64,000 nt of DNA from Pseudomonas sp. P5_109 (GCF_034009455.1 NZ_CP125380.1:4663501-4727500); one strand, 5' to 3'; positions 1 to 11,082 are shown, numbered from the stretch's first letter. Numbers and translations: made by a program. The notes: a model not told the origin generated them from the sequence alone.

Positions 1-30
1 TCATTCAACATCAATGTCGACTGACCCGCC

Positions 31-60
31 GCTTTCGCGAGCAAGCCCGCTCCCACATGG
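31..60. repeat. REP half-site (type A)
   Basis: A single copy of the Pseudomonas REP core (cgcgagcaagcccgctccca) lies upstream of the first gene. The inverted partner is not visible inside the window. The rest of 1-132 shows nothing else recognisable. Confidence 0.75.
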
Positions 61-132
61 GAAAGTGTCATTTTTCCGAAACCTTACTGACTTAATCTCC
101 CGACACCTCCTTTGGCTATTCAAGGTGCCGGC

Positions 133-1473
133 ATGATGCTGCGCGTGTTGTTCCTGTTGATGCTGTGCACGGGCTTGCCGCAGACGGCCTCGGCCGGCGA
201 CTTGCCGACACCCGAACACGGCCCGGTGTTGCGCATCCAGGGTTCCAACACCATCGGCGCGGCATTGGGGCCGGCGCTGGTCGAGGGCCTGCTGAGCGAG
301 CAAGGCCTGCGCAAGATCCACCGGGAAACCCCGGACACCGCCAACGAACTGCGCATTGTCGGCGAAACGGTTCAGGGTCGGCAGGTCGTGGTGGAGGTGG
401 CAGCCCATGGTTCCAGCACCGGCTTCACTGCGTTGAAAGCGGGCAGCGCCGACCTTGCCGCCTCCTCGCGGCCGATCAAGGACAGTGAACTGGCCAGCCT
501 GCAGTCCCTCGGCGACCTGAAAAGCCCGAGCGCCGAACAGGTCATTGCCATCGATGGCCTGGCGATCATCCTTCACCCGGACAATCCGCTGAACCAACTG
601 GACACCGTGCAACTGGCGCGCATTTTCAGTGGCGAGGTGAAAAACTGGGAAGACCTCGGTGGCCCCGGCGGGCCGATTCATTTGTATGCGCGGGATGACC
701 AGTCCGGGACTTACGACACCTTCAAGGAACTGGTCCTCAGTGGCCGTGGGAAAATCCTCGGCAGCGCGGCGAAGCGCTTCGAGTCCAGCGAACAACTGTC
801 CGATGCGGTCAGCACTGACCCGCAAGGCATCGGCTTCATCGGTTTGCCCTATGTGCGCCAGGCCAAAGCCGTGGCCATTGTCGACGGTCAATCACAAGCC
901 ATGCTGCCGCTCAACAGCCTGATTGCCACGGAAGATTATCCGCTGTCCCGTCGGTTGTTCCTTTACCTGCCGCCCAGCGGGAAAAATCCCTGGGCCAATG
1001 CCCTGGTGGCTTTTGCCCAGAGCACCAAGGGTCAGGCCATTGTTGCCGCCAACGGTTTTATTGCCCAAACCGTCCAGGCCATGGCCGTCACGCCGAATGT
1101 GCTGATGCCCGAGGGATACCAGTCCCTGAGTCGTCATGCCCAGCGGTTGTCGGTGAATTTTCGCTTCGAAGAAGGCAGTGCCAACCTGGACAACAAGGCG
1201 CGGCAAGACCTGACGCGAGTGCTCGACTATATAAGGCAGCACGACAAAACGACTGGGCAAGTGACGCTGGTAGGGTTTGGCGATGCCAAGAGTGACCCGG
1301 CGCGCGCCGATCTGTTGTCAAAACTGCGGGCCATGGCGGTGCGACGGGAGTTGGTGAAGAGCGGCGTGGTGTTTCGCGAGATCCGCGGATTCGGTGCCGA
1401 AATGCCGGTGGCGGCCAATAGCGCCGATGAGGGAAGGATCAAGAATCGGCGGGTTGAGGTATGGGTGTATTGA
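133..1473 (+). CDS. PstS-like substrate-binding / OmpA-domain fusion protein
   Basis: A 446-residue exported protein. It has a signal peptide (MMLRVLFLLMLC... ending near TASAG), then a phosphate-binding-protein-like domain at about residues 30-325 that opens with the typical IQGSNTIG motif. A C-terminal OmpA-type peptidoglycan-binding domain (about 335-446) follows, with an FEEGSANLD start and an NRRVEVWVY end. The family is annotated in pseudomonads as a phosphate ABC transporter substrate-binding/OmpA family protein. It probably sits in the periplasm anchored to peptidoglycan; its ligand is unproven. ATG 133 is chosen because AAGGTG lies 5 nt upstream; an in-frame TTG at 112 is less likely. 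No transporter genes are adjacent. Confidence 0.85.
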   Translation: MMLRVLFLLMLCTGLPQTASAGDLPTPEHGPVLRIQGSNTIGAALGPALVEGLLSEQGLRKIHRETPDTANELRIVGETVQGRQVVVEVAAHGSSTGFTALKAGSADLAASSRPIKDSELASLQSLGDLKSPSAEQVIAIDGLAIILHPDNPLNQLDTVQLARIFSGEVKNWEDLGGPGGPIHLYARDDQSGTYDTFKELVLSGRGKILGSAAKRFESSEQLSDAVSTDPQGIGFIGLPYVRQAKAVAIVDGQSQAMLPLNSLIATEDYPLSRRLFLYLPPSGKNPWANALVAFAQSTKGQAIVAANGFIAQTVQAMAVTPNVLMPEGYQSLSRHAQRLSVNFRFEEGSANLDNKARQDLTRVLDYIRQHDKTTGQVTLVGFGDAKSDPARADLLSKLRAMAVRRELVKSGVVFREIRGFGAEMPVAANSADEGRIKNRRVEVWVY

Positions 1474-1505
1474 ATCTGATGTGGTTGTGTTGAATGGGAT
1501 GATGC

Positions 1506-1569
1506 CTTCGCGAGCAAGCCCGCTCCCACAGGTTCAGTGCGGTCCCTGTGGGGGGGGCTTGCTCGCGAA
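1506..1569. repeat. REP inverted pair (type A)
   Basis: Two facing copies of the cgcgagcaagcccgctccca core are separated by a short spacer. They lie between convergent genes, where the folded RNA could act as a terminator or mRNA stabiliser. The right arm has a G-run (ctgtggggggggctt) that departs from the consensus. Confidence 0.85.
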
Positions 1570-1586
1570 TGGCAGGCGCCGCGGTC

Positions 1587-2816
1587 TTAGTGCCCGCTAC
1601 GCAGCATCTCCTTCGGCACATATTTGCCGATTTCGAACTTGCCGATCGCCGCACGGTGCACTTCGTCCGGGCCGTCGGCCAGGCGCAGGGTGCGCTGCAT
1701 CGCATACATGTAGGCCAGCGGGAAATCGTTGGAAACCCCTGCCCCGCCATGGATCTGGATCGCCCGGTCGATCACCCGCAATGCCACGTTTGGCGCGACG
1801 ACCTTGATCTGCGCGATCTCGCTTTTCGCCACTTTGTTGCCAACGGTGTCCATCATGTACGCCGCTTTCAACGTCAGCAGGCGTGCCATGTCGATTTCCA
1901 TGCGCGAGTCGGCAATCTTGTCGACGTTACCGCCCAGGCGTGCCAGGGGTTTGCCGAATGCGGTACGGCTTACCGAGCGTTTGCACATCAGTTCCAGTGC
2001 ACGCTCGGCCATGCCGATCGAACGCATGCAGTGGTGAATCCGGCCAGGGCCTAGGCGACCTTGAGCGATTTCGAAGCCGCGCCCTTCACCGAGCAGGACG
2101 TTTTCGTACGGCACCCGCACGTTTTCGAAATGCACTTCGGCATGCCCATGAGGTGCATCGTCGTAGCCGAACACCGGCAGTGGGCGCACGATCTTCACAC
2201 CGGGCGCATCCACCGGCACCAGAATCATCGAGTGTTGGGCATGGCGCGGCGCATCCGGATTGCTCAGGCCCATGAAGATCAGGATCTTGCAGCGCGGGTC
2301 GCAAGCGCCCGATGTCCACCATTTCTTGCCGTTGATCACCCACTCGTCGCCATCGCGCACCGCACGGGCGGCCATGTTGGTGGCGTCGGAGGACGCAACG
2401 TCCGGTTCGGTCATGGCGAATGCCGAGCGAATCTCGCCGCGCAGCAGCGGTTCGAGCCAGCGTTGTTTCTGCTCTTCGTTGGCGTAACGCACCAACACTT
2501 CCATGTTGCCGGTGTCCGGCGCCGAGCAGTTGAACGGCTCTGGCCCCAGCAACGAGCGGCCCATGATTTCCGCCAGCGGCGCGTATTCGAGGTTGGTCAG
2601 GCCAGCACCGAGCTCTGACTCAGGCAGAAACAAATTCCACAGGCCTTCAGCCTTGGCCTTGAGTTTGAGTTCTTCCATGATCGCCGTCGGCTGCCAGCGA
2701 TCGCCTTCGGCGACTTGGCGCTCGAACACGGCTTCGGCGGGATAAACGTAAGTGTCCATGAACGCTGTTACGCGCTCACGCAGTTCCTGAACCTTGGGCG
2801 AATAAGCGAAATCCAT
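1587..2816 (-). CDS. Acyl-CoA dehydrogenase family protein
   Basis: 409 residues with the complete acyl-CoA dehydrogenase fold. There is an N-terminal helical domain, a middle beta domain with the FAD/substrate motif [12 protein letters not shown], a C-terminal helical domain with [16 protein letters not shown], and the late motif [15 protein letters not shown]. The length and the RIHHCMR motif match the ACAD10/11-like bacterial group rather than short-chain ACADs. It should oxidise an acyl-CoA to the 2-enoyl-CoA with FAD and pass electrons to ETF; the chain specificity cannot be read from sequence. It is divergent from the LysR gene at 2981, which is its likely regulator (inference from arrangement). 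Confidence 0.92.
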   Translation of the reverse strand: MDFAYSPKVQELRERVTAFMDTYVYPAEAVFERQVAEGDRWQPTAIMEELKLKAKAEGLWNLFLPESELGAGLTNLEYAPLAEIMGRSLLGPEPFNCSAPDTGNMEVLVRYANEEQKQRWLEPLLRGEIRSAFAMTEPDVASSDATNMAARAVRDGDEWVINGKKWWTSGACDPRCKILIFMGLSNPDAPRHAQHSMILVPVDAPGVKIVRPLPVFGYDDAPHGHAEVHFENVRVPYENVLLGEGRGFEIAQGRLGPGRIHHCMRSIGMAERALELMCKRSVSRTAFGKPLARLGGNVDKIADSRMEIDMARLLTLKAAYMMDTVGNKVAKSEIAQIKVVAPNVALRVIDRAIQIHGGAGVSNDFPLAYMYAMQRTLRLADGPDEVHRAAIGKFEIGKYVPKEMLRSGH

Positions 2817-2980
2817 GAGCGAGATACCTTCTTGGGGGAGGTTGTTTAGGTCATGTATCGATGCTAGAACAGCGCTGATAATTTACCTAGCCTATTCTCG
2901 GCGTGTATAAACATTCATCACCGATATATGATCGACTGATCGTCACGGTCAGTCCGCCCACACAATAAGAGAGCCGCGTA

Positions 2981-3910
2981 ATGAATCTGAGCAAGGTCGA
3001 TCTCAACCTTTTCATCGTCTTCGACGCGATCTATACCGAAGCCAACCTGACCCGTGCCGGGCAGATTGTCGGCATCACCCAACCGGCGGTGTCGAACGCG
3101 CTGGCGCGTCTGCGCGAGACTTTCAACGACCCGCTGTTCGTGCGCACCGCCCAGGGCATGGTGCCGACGCCGATGGCGCAGAACATCATCGGCCCGGTGC
3201 GCAACGCGCTCTCGCTGCTGCGCGTGTCGGTGCAGGAGAGCCGCATTTTCAACCCGCAGCAAGCGGTCAAGACCTATCGCATCAGCATGACCGACCTCAC
3301 CGAAGCGGTGATCCTGCCGCCGCTGTTCCAGCGCCTGCGCCGCCTGGCGCCGACGGTGATCATCGAAAGCTTCCTGTCCAAACGCCGTGAAACCACCAAG
3401 GAGCTGGCGGCCGGCCGCCTCGACTTCGCGGTCGACGCGCCGCTCAACACCGATCCGCAGGTACGCCACGTCAAGTTGATGGAAGACCGCTACGTGTGTG
3501 CCATGCGCAAGGGGCATCCGCTGGCGGGCAAGGACAAACTCACACTGGATGATTACCTGGGCCTGACCCACATCCATATTTCCAGCCGCCGCAGCGGCCT
3601 CGGCTATGTCGACCTGGCGCTGGGCAAGATGGGCATCCAGCGCAAGATCGCCCTGCGCTCCCAGCATTACCTGATGGCTTCGCAAGTACTGCAGCAGACG
3701 GACATGGTCATGACCGTGCCGGAACGTTTCGCCCGCCGTAACGACCTGCACGCCTTTTATCTGCCGGTCAACGATGTACCGCCAGTGGAAACCCACCTTT
3801 ACTGGCACGAAAGCACCGACCAGGACCCGGCGAACCGCTGGATGCGCGAACAGATGATCGAGTTGTGCCAGCAGGTGACGGCGCAGGAGAAAAAGCTCGA
3901 GAAGGTGTAG
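2981..3910 (+). CDS. LysR-family transcriptional regulator
   Basis: 309 residues. An N-terminal winged HTH (about 5-65, with LNLFIVFDAIYTEANLTRAG and ITQPAVSNALARLR) is followed by a LysR effector-binding domain (about 95-300). The HTH style (VDLNLF, QPAVSNALARLR, DPLFVRT) places it in the NodD/LeuO-like branch. It is divergently arranged with the acyl-CoA dehydrogenase across 164 bp, the classic layout for LysR control of a neighbour. The effector is unknown; an acyl-CoA or fatty acid would be a guess. Confidence 0.93.
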   Translation: MNLSKVDLNLFIVFDAIYTEANLTRAGQIVGITQPAVSNALARLRETFNDPLFVRTAQGMVPTPMAQNIIGPVRNALSLLRVSVQESRIFNPQQAVKTYRISMTDLTEAVILPPLFQRLRRLAPTVIIESFLSKRRETTKELAAGRLDFAVDAPLNTDPQVRHVKLMEDRYVCAMRKGHPLAGKDKLTLDDYLGLTHIHISSRRSGLGYVDLALGKMGIQRKIALRSQHYLMASQVLQQTDMVMTVPERFARRNDLHAFYLPVNDVPPVETHLYWHESTDQDPANRWMREQMIELCQQVTAQEKKLEKV

Positions 3911-3928
3911 TACTTGATACCGAGGTGG

Positions 3929-4023
3929 CTTCGCGAGCAAGCCCGCTCCCACATTGGATCTTCAGTGGACACAATACTTGTGTTCGACACAGATCCCCTG
4001 TGGGAGCGGGCTTGCTCGCGAAG
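3929..4023. repeat. REP inverted pair (type A)
   Basis: Facing REP cores about 45 bp apart lie between the end of the LysR gene and the LiuR operator upstream of liuR. Confidence 0.88.
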
Positions 4024-4055
4024 AGGCCCACAAGAACACTGAAATCTCACGCCCC

Positions 4056-4071
4056 TTGACGTAAACGTCAA
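4056..4071. promoter_or_regulatory. LiuR operator / MerR-type promoter of liuR
   Basis: The palindrome TTGACGTAAACGTCAA closely resembles the two palindromes before liuA. Its left half doubles as a -35 (TTGACG). A weak -10 (TAGCTT) follows after about 18 bp, the long spacer expected for a MerR-family promoter. It fits autoregulation of liuR. Confidence 0.75.
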
Positions 4072-4113
4072 CCTGCCATTAGCTTAGCGCCATGACCTTT
4101 TGCGAGCGCGCCC

Positions 4114-4515
4114 ATGAGCAGCCAGACCTACAGCATTTCCGACCTCGCCCGCGAGCTCGACATCACCACCCGGGCCATTCGCTTTTATGAAGAGCAAGGC
4201 CTGCTCAGCCCTGAGCGCCGTGGCCAGGAACGCATCTACTCACCCCGCGACAAGGTCAGCCTGAAGCTGATCCTGCGGGGCAAGCGCATCGGTTTCTCCC
4301 TGGCTGAATGCCGCGAGCTGATCGAGCTTTACGACCCGTCCAGCGGTAACACCAAACAGCTGCACAGCATGCTGGCGAAAATCAGCGAGCGCCGGGAGCA
4401 GCTTGAACAGCAAATGCTCGACATCGAACAGATGAAACTGGAGCTCGATACTGCCGAAGAGCGCTGCGTGCAGGCGCTGGAGCAGACGCTCAAAAGCCAG
4501 GAATCGATTCAGTAA
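4114..4515 (+). CDS. liuR: MerR-family regulator LiuR
   Basis: 133 residues. The N-terminal MerR winged HTH (YSISDLARELDITTRAIRFYEEQGLL) is followed by a dimerisation coiled coil (about 80-120) and a very short C-terminal tail with no metal-binding cysteine cluster. In proteobacteria LiuR controls branched-chain amino acid (leucine/isovalerate) catabolism by binding palindromes like those at 4056, 8089 and 8132. It is followed by liuE after 55 bp, so the two are probably co-transcribed. Confidence 0.93.
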   Translation: MSSQTYSISDLARELDITTRAIRFYEEQGLLSPERRGQERIYSPRDKVSLKLILRGKRIGFSLAECRELIELYDPSSGNTKQLHSMLAKISERREQLEQQMLDIEQMKLELDTAEERCVQALEQTLKSQESIQ

Positions 4516-4570
4516 CCCGCCACAATTCCCACAGTAGATCACCACTCACCCATTACTTCAGGTGAACCTT

Positions 4571-5470
4571 ATGCCTCTCCCCACCCACGTACGCATTGTC
4601 GAAGTCGGCCCACGCGACGGCCTGCAAAACGAAGCCCAGCCCATCAGTGTTACCGACAAGGTGCAACTGGTCGATGCGCTGACTGCAGCCGGGCTCGGCT
4701 ATATAGAAGTCGGCAGTTTCGTTTCGCCCAAGTGGGTGCCGCAGATGGCCGGTTCCGCCGAGGTCTTTGCGCAGATCCAGCGCAAACCGGGTGTGGTCTA
4801 CGGCGCACTCGCACCCAATCTACGCGGCTTTGAAGATGCCCTCGCCGCCGGAGTCAAGGAAGTCGCCGTGTTCGCCGCGGCGTCCGAGGCGTTTTCCCAG
4901 CGCAATATCAACTGCTCGATCAGCGAAAGCCTGGAGCGTTTCGCGCCGATCATGGACGCCGCGAAACAACACGGGATTACCGTGCGCGGGTATGTGTCTT
5001 GTGTGCTGGGCTGTCCCTATGAAGGTAACGTCGCCCCGGAGCAGGTCGCCCTGGTCGCCCGCGAGCTGTACGCCATGGGCTGCTACGAGGTCTCGCTGGG
5101 GGACACCATCGGCACCGGCACCGCTGGCGCAACCCGCAAGATGTTTGAAGTGGTATCGAAGGATGTACCCCGGGAAAAACTCGCCGGGCACTTCCACGAC
5201 ACCTACGGTCAGGCCGTGGCCAACATCTACGCCAGCCTGCTGGAAGGCATCTCGGTGTTCGACAGCTCCATCGCCGGTCTCGGCGGCTGCCCCTATGCCA
5301 AGGGTGCCAGCGGTAACGTCGCGACCGAAGACGTGGTTTACCTGCTCAATGGCCTGGGCATCGACACCGGAATCGACCTCGACGCCTTGATGCTCGCCGG
5401 CCAGCAGATCTGCACAGTATTGGGTCGCCCTACCGGTTCCCGCGTGGCCAGGGCCCGCAGCGCACAGTGA
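4571..5470 (+). CDS. liuE: Hydroxymethylglutaryl-CoA lyase
   Basis: 299 residues. It cleaves 3-hydroxy-3-methylglutaryl-CoA to acetoacetate and acetyl-CoA, the last step of leucine catabolism. The TIM-barrel family start VEVGPRDGLQNE is present, as are the signature VLGCPYEG (catalytic-loop region), the metal-binding GHFHDTYG motif and the C-terminal GLGGCPYAKGASGNVATED loop with the active-site cysteine. ATG 4571 is preferred over GTG 4562 because CAGGTGA at 4559-4565 is a well-spaced ribosome binding site. It completes the pathway encoded by liuABCD, from which it is separated by an sRNA and the divergent ligase gene. Confidence 0.96.
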   Translation: MPLPTHVRIVEVGPRDGLQNEAQPISVTDKVQLVDALTAAGLGYIEVGSFVSPKWVPQMAGSAEVFAQIQRKPGVVYGALAPNLRGFEDALAAGVKEVAVFAAASEAFSQRNINCSISESLERFAPIMDAAKQHGITVRGYVSCVLGCPYEGNVAPEQVALVARELYAMGCYEVSLGDTIGTGTAGATRKMFEVVSKDVPREKLAGHFHDTYGQAVANIYASLLEGISVFDSSIAGLGGCPYAKGASGNVATEDVVYLLNGLGIDTGIDLDALMLAGQQICTVLGRPTGSRVARARSAQ

Positions 5471-5490
5471 GTGCGCAGAGTGTGTCCGGG

Positions 5491-5530
5491 TGTTACCGCA
5501 CGGACTCAAACGTGGGCGTAAGCGAGTAAC
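5491..5530. promoter_or_regulatory. Possible CbrB enhancer half-sites
   Basis: TGTTAC (5491-5496) and its inverse GTAACA (5525-5530) flank 28 bp. They lie about 85-125 bp upstream of the sigma54 promoter, where an enhancer-binding activator would sit. The half-sites resemble those reported for CbrB at crcZ/crcY promoters; the spacing was not compared rigorously. Confidence 0.55.
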
Positions 5531-5542
5531 ACGGAAACAAAA

Positions 5543-5575
5543 TGTAGGGTTTAGCCTGAGGCGTAAAACCCTACA
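5543..5575. terminator. Hairpin after liuE
   Basis: A 10-bp perfect inverted repeat (TGTAGGGTTT / AAACCCTACA) with a 13-nt loop lies 70 bp after the liuE stop. It has no long T-run, so termination is plausible but weak. It could also be part of the upstream region of the sRNA promoter. Confidence 0.45.
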
Positions 5576-5612
5576 AATTCGCAAACCATTGATTTTAAAG
5601 ACTTTTAAAAAG

Positions 5613-5629
5613 TTGGCACGGCTCCTGCT
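5613..5629 (+). promoter_or_regulatory. Sigma54 (RpoN) promoter of the CrcY-type sRNA
   Basis: TTGGCAC-N6-TGCT with the invariant GG (5615-5616) and GC (5627-5628) separated by exactly 10 bp, the -24/-12 architecture. The predicted transcription start is near 5640. There is no reading frame downstream before a terminator at 5995, so the product is an RNA. Confidence 0.85.
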
Positions 5630-5639
5630 ATATCTATCG

Positions 5640-6020
5640 CATAACAAGAATAAAAAAATTGCGGCAACCCTAATAAAAACAAGACGTAACGACTCTGACA
5701 TAACAAAAACAACACGGCAGAGACGCAGCTAACAGATTTTTTTGGAGAAGATGTGCTTTTCAGGGTGCTTTTCGGAGTTACCCGCAACCGGGCAGAGAAT
5801 AATAAAACTACCTTCAGGTAGCTCCCGAACTGGTTGGATCGCTCAGCGAGAAAGTAGATCAGCGCTCAAAAAAATACGTTTGCTCTTGATCCCGAATGGG
5901 GATCGCCAAAAACAGCGGTAAAGGGCAACGGTTGCCAAAAACAACAACAGACCGACCCTCAATAATAAAAAAAGAGCACGCGCAACGACAAATTAAAGGG
6001 GAGCTTCGGCTCCCCTTTGT
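5640..6020 (+). ncRNA. crcY: CrcY/CrcZ-family sRNA (antagonist of Hfq/Crc)
   Basis: A roughly 380-nt non-coding transcript from the sigma54 promoter to a TTCG-loop terminator. It carries many A-rich CA motifs of the AAnAAnAA kind bound by Hfq/Crc: around 5643, 5672, 5701, 5797, 5866, 5934 (ccaaaaacaacaaca) and 5960 (aataataaaaaaa). Known biology: CbrAB-dependent CrcZ/CrcY RNAs sequester Hfq/Crc and relieve catabolite repression. In P. putida, as I recall, CrcY lies next to the HMG-CoA lyase gene, the same context as here, so CrcY is preferred over CrcZ. No protein-coding frame of credible quality is present. The exact ends are estimates. Confidence 0.85.
5995..6018. terminator. Terminator of the CrcY-type sRNA
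   Basis: A perfect 10-bp stem AAAGGGGAGC / GCTCCCCTTT with a TTCG tetraloop. The A/T ends make it usable from both strands, so it may also stop read-through from the ligase gene at 6163. Confidence 0.88.
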
Positions 6021-6052
6021 GCTGTCTGGCATTTGAGATTTCCACCGCCCCG

Positions 6053-6152
6053 TGTAGGAGCGAGCTTGCTCGCGAAGAACTCAAGAGCACCGCGTTTATC
6101 CAGGCTGCACGCGTTATCGTTGACGTTCTTCGCGAGCAAGCTCGCTCCTACA
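6053..6152. repeat. REP inverted pair (type B)
   Basis: Facing copies of the variant core tgtaggagcgagcttgctcg lie between the sRNA terminator and the end of the ligase gene. Confidence 0.85.
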
Positions 6153-6162
6153 GGGGAACGAG

Positions 6163-7860
6163 TCAGGCCTTGTTGATGCGCAACTCCTCGATACTGATCT
6201 CGCGCATGCGGAATTTCTGGATCTTGCCCGTTACCGTCATCGGGAACTCTTCCACGAACTTGAAGTAACGCGGCGTCTTGAAGTGCGCGATGCGCTCCTT
6301 GCACCAGGCTTGCAGCTCTTGCTCGGTGGCGCTGTGGCCGGGGTGGAACTTGATCCAGGCGACGATCTCTTCGCCGTAGCGCGAGCATGGAATGCCGATC
6401 ACCTGCACGTCGGCAACGGCCGGATGAGTAAAGAAAAACTCTTCCAGCTCCCGTGGATAAACGTTCTCACCGCCGCGAATGATCATGTCTTTGTTGCGCC
6501 CGGCAATACATACATAACCCTCGTCGTTCATGCTCGCCAGGTCACCGGTGTGCATCCACCCTGCCTGGTCGATGGCTTCTGCCGTGCCTTCGGGATTGTT
6601 CCAGTAACCCAGCATTACGCTGTAACCGCGAGTGCACAGCTCACCGATGGTGCCACGCGGCACCAGGTTGCCCGCTTCGTCGATGATCTTGCTTTCAAGT
6701 TGTGGCTGGGTACGGCCGACGGTGGTCACGCGCAGTTCCAGGTCGTCCGACGGACCGGTCTGCAACGATACCGGGCTGGTTTCCGTCATGCCGTAGGCAA
6801 TCTGCACTTCGCTCATGTGCATTTCGCTGATAACCCGGCGCATCACCTCGATAGGACAGGTCGCGCCCGCCATGATCCCGGTGCGCAGGCTCGACAGGTC
6901 GAATTGCGCGCGTTGCGGCTGATCGAGCATGGCGATGAACATGGTCGGCACGCCGTACAGCGCCGTGGCTTTTTCTTCGGCGACAGTGCTCAGGGTCAGC
7001 AGCGGATCGAATGCATCGTTGGGGTAAATCATGGTGCTGCCATGGGTGATGCAGCCGAGGTTGCCCATGACCATGCCGAAGCAGTGGTACAGCGGCACCG
7101 GGATCACCAGGCGATCGGCTGCCGTCAGGCCCAGGCTTTCGCCGACCATGTAGCCGTTGTTGAGAATGTTGTAGTGACTGAGGGTTGCACCCTTGGGGAA
7201 ACCGGTGGTGCCCGAGGTGTACTGAATGTTCACCGCCTGGTCGAAATGCAGGCTGTCCTGGCGCTCGCGCAGTTGTTCGGCCGACACGCTGCCCGCCAGA
7301 TCGGTCAATTGAGACCACGGCAGGAAACCACTGGGCGGCTGCGTGTCCAGACTGATCACCCCGCGTAAATCCGGTAGGCGTTCACTCTGCAATTTGCCGA
7401 TGGACTGCTCGGCCAGTTCCGGTACCAGGCCTTGCAGCATGGCGTGATAGTTGGAGGTCTTGAAGGCCCCGGCGCAGACCAGCCACTGGCAACCGGATTG
7501 CTTTAATACGTATTCGAGTTCGGAACTGCGGTAGGCCGGGTTTATGTTGACCAGGATCACGCCGATTTTCGCCGTGGCAATCTGAGTGATACACCATTGG
7601 GCGCAATTCGGTGCCCAGATGCCCAGGCGGTCTCCTGCTTGCAGTCCCAGCGCCAGCAGTGCCCTGGCGTGCAGGTCCGCAACCTGCGCCAATTGCCGCC
7701 AGGTGTAGCGCAGCTGTTGGTGGCGCACGACCAGCGCTTCTCCGGTCGGATACTGCGCGACAGTGTTGTCGAACGCCTGGCCAATGGTCATCGCCAGCAA
7801 GGCTTTGTCCTGGGAACCACGGGTATAACTGCGTTGCGGGCTTGCACTGGGTTGATCCAT
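6163..7860 (-). CDS. AMP-dependent acyl-CoA ligase
   Basis: 565 residues of the ANL superfamily. The P-loop motif [11 protein letters not shown], the adenylate-binding AYGMTETSP, the hinge region [14 protein letters not shown]...[16 protein letters not shown] and the C-terminal catalytic-lysine motif VTGKIQKF are all present. It should activate a carboxylic acid to its CoA thioester via an acyl-adenylate. Its position between liuE and liuA, divergent from liuA across a region with two LiuR palindromes, suggests it feeds isovalerate or another short/medium acyl acid into the liu pathway. Substrate assignment is inference; relatives are often called fatty-acid-CoA ligases. Confidence 0.92.
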   Translation of the reverse strand: MDQPSASPQRSYTRGSQDKALLAMTIGQAFDNTVAQYPTGEALVVRHQQLRYTWRQLAQVADLHARALLALGLQAGDRLGIWAPNCAQWCITQIATAKIGVILVNINPAYRSSELEYVLKQSGCQWLVCAGAFKTSNYHAMLQGLVPELAEQSIGKLQSERLPDLRGVISLDTQPPSGFLPWSQLTDLAGSVSAEQLRERQDSLHFDQAVNIQYTSGTTGFPKGATLSHYNILNNGYMVGESLGLTAADRLVIPVPLYHCFGMVMGNLGCITHGSTMIYPNDAFDPLLTLSTVAEEKATALYGVPTMFIAMLDQPQRAQFDLSSLRTGIMAGATCPIEVMRRVISEMHMSEVQIAYGMTETSPVSLQTGPSDDLELRVTTVGRTQPQLESKIIDEAGNLVPRGTIGELCTRGYSVMLGYWNNPEGTAEAIDQAGWMHTGDLASMNDEGYVCIAGRNKDMIIRGGENVYPRELEEFFFTHPAVADVQVIGIPCSRYGEEIVAWIKFHPGHSATEQELQAWCKERIAHFKTPRYFKFVEEFPMTVTGKIQKFRMREISIEELRINKA

Positions 7861-7901
7861 GACGACCCCTATTGTCTTTATTTATGGGCTACCGGCGGTC
7901 T

Positions 7902-8031
7902 CTTGTGGGAGCGACCTGTGGCGAGGGGGCTTGCCCCCGCTGGGTTGCGAAGCAGCCCCAAAATTTCCGATGTATCGAAGATCTTGTGAGTGCTGCGCAC
8001 TCAAACGGGGGCAAGCCCCCTCGCCACAGGC
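7902..8031. repeat. REP-like inverted pair (type C)
   Basis: Facing copies of tgtggcgagggggcttgccc, the left one preceded by a partial type A start (ttgtgggagcg). They sit in the divergent region between the ligase gene and liuA, outside the operators. Confidence 0.82.
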
Positions 8032-8088
8032 CATCACCACAGGATGGGTCCGCTGTTCTATCTTGAACTGTCTCTACTCTCGCTCAAG

Positions 8089-8104
8089 TTGACGTTAACG
8101 TAAA
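8089..8104. promoter_or_regulatory. LiuR operator 1 (ligase/liuA intergenic)
   Basis: TTGACGTTAACGTAAA, near-palindromic about GTTAAC. It matches the operator before liuR at most positions and probably serves the divergent ligase promoter and/or liuA. Confidence 0.8.
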
Positions 8105-8131
8105 GGGTGATTGACAGCCATTCGTCACAGG

Positions 8132-8148
8132 CTTACGTTAACGTAAAG
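8132..8148. promoter_or_regulatory. LiuR operator 2 (proximal to liuA)
   Basis: CTTACGTTAACGTAAAG contains a perfect 14-bp palindrome (TTACGTTAACGTAA), 53 bp before the liuA start. A TTGACA at 8111-8116 would be the matching -35, placing the operator over the spacer/-10 as in MerR-type control. Confidence 0.8.
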
Positions 8149-8201
8149 GTGAGAGCCCATTGACAGTCTCACCAACCGACAAAAAAGCCAAAAGGTGACC
8201 C

Positions 8202-9365
8202 ATGAGCTACCCATCCCTGAATTTTGCCCTCGGTGAAACCATCGACATGCTGCGCGATCAGGTTCAGTCCTTCGTCGCCAAGGAGATCGCCCCGCGCGCC
8301 GCTCAGATCGACATCGACAACCTGTTCCCCGCCGACCTGTGGCGCAAATTCGGCGACATGGGCCTGCTGGGCATCACCGTGCCGGAAGAGTACGGCGGCG
8401 CTGGCCTGGGTTACCTGGCTCACGTCGTCGCAATGGAAGAAATCAGCCGCGGCTCGGCCTCGGTGGCGCTGTCCTACGGCGCGCACTCCAACCTGTGCGT
8501 CAACCAGATCAATCGCAACGGCAACCACGAGCAGAAATCCAAATACCTGCCGAAACTGATCAGCGGCGAGCACATCGGCGCCCTGGCCATGAGCGAACCG
8601 AACGCCGGTTCCGACGTGGTCTCGATGAAACTGCGCGCCGACAAACGCGGCGACAAGTACGTGCTCAACGGCAGCAAGACCTGGATCACCAACGGTCCGG
8701 ACGCCAACACCTACGTGATCTACGCCAAGACCGACCTGGAAAAGGGCCCCCACGGCATCACCGCCTTCATCGTCGAGCGCGACTGGAAAGGCTTCAGCCG
8801 CAGCAATAAGTTCGACAAGCTCGGCATGCGCGGTTCGAACACCTGCGAACTGTTTTTCGATGACGTCGAAGTGCCGGAAGAAAACATCCTCGGCGTACTC
8901 AACGGCGGCGTGAAAGTGCTGATGAGCGGCCTCGACTACGAGCGTGTCGTCCTTTCCGGTGGCCCGACCGGGATCATGCAGGCGTGCATGGACCTGATCG
9001 TGCCGTACATCCACGACCGCAAACAGTTCGGCCAGAGCATCGGTGAATTCCAGCTGATCCAGGGCAAGGTCGCCGACATGTACACCCAGCTCAACGCCAG
9101 CCGCGCTTACCTGTATGCGGTGGCCCAGGCCTGCGAGCGTGGCGAAACCACGCGCAAGGACGCCGCCGGCGTGATCCTCTACAGCGCCGAACGCGCCACG
9201 CAAATGGCCCTCGACGCGATCCAGATTCTCGGCGGCAACGGCTACATCAACGAATTCCCGGCCGGTCGTCTGCTGCGTGACGCCAAGCTGTACGAAATCG
9301 GCGCCGGCACCAGTGAGATCCGTCGCATGCTGATCGGTCGTGAACTGTTCAACGAAACCCGCTAA
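8202..9365 (+). CDS. liuA: Isovaleryl-CoA dehydrogenase
   Basis: 387 residues, the usual length. It oxidises isovaleryl-CoA to 3-methylcrotonyl-CoA, passing electrons to ETF. ACAD signatures are present: [13 protein letters not shown] (FAD), the short motif [13 protein letters not shown] that carries the isovaleryl-type catalytic glutamate, and [34 protein letters not shown] split over the C-terminal domain. It is the first gene of liuABCD, preceded by two LiuR palindromes, with 12 bp to liuB. Confidence 0.96.
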   Translation: MSYPSLNFALGETIDMLRDQVQSFVAKEIAPRAAQIDIDNLFPADLWRKFGDMGLLGITVPEEYGGAGLGYLAHVVAMEEISRGSASVALSYGAHSNLCVNQINRNGNHEQKSKYLPKLISGEHIGALAMSEPNAGSDVVSMKLRADKRGDKYVLNGSKTWITNGPDANTYVIYAKTDLEKGPHGITAFIVERDWKGFSRSNKFDKLGMRGSNTCELFFDDVEVPEENILGVLNGGVKVLMSGLDYERVVLSGGPTGIMQACMDLIVPYIHDRKQFGQSIGEFQLIQGKVADMYTQLNASRAYLYAVAQACERGETTRKDAAGVILYSAERATQMALDAIQILGGNGYINEFPAGRLLRDAKLYEIGAGTSEIRRMLIGRELFNETR

Positions 9366-9377
9366 ACGGAGCTGTCC

Positions 9378-10985
<1,608 letters not shown>

Positions 10986-10990
10986 TTTTC

Positions 10991-11082
10991 TGTGGGTGCG
11001 GGCTTGTGTGGCGAGGGAGCTGGCTCCCGTTCGATTGCGTAGCAATCGTAAAACCCTTTCGCGAGCAAGCCCGCTCCCACAA
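10991..11082. repeat. Composite REP inside the liu operon
   Basis: The left part combines type A (tgtgggtgcgggctt) and type C (gtggcgagggagctggctccc) arms; the right part is a type A core. It fills most of the 118-bp liuB-liuC gap. Confidence 0.8.
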
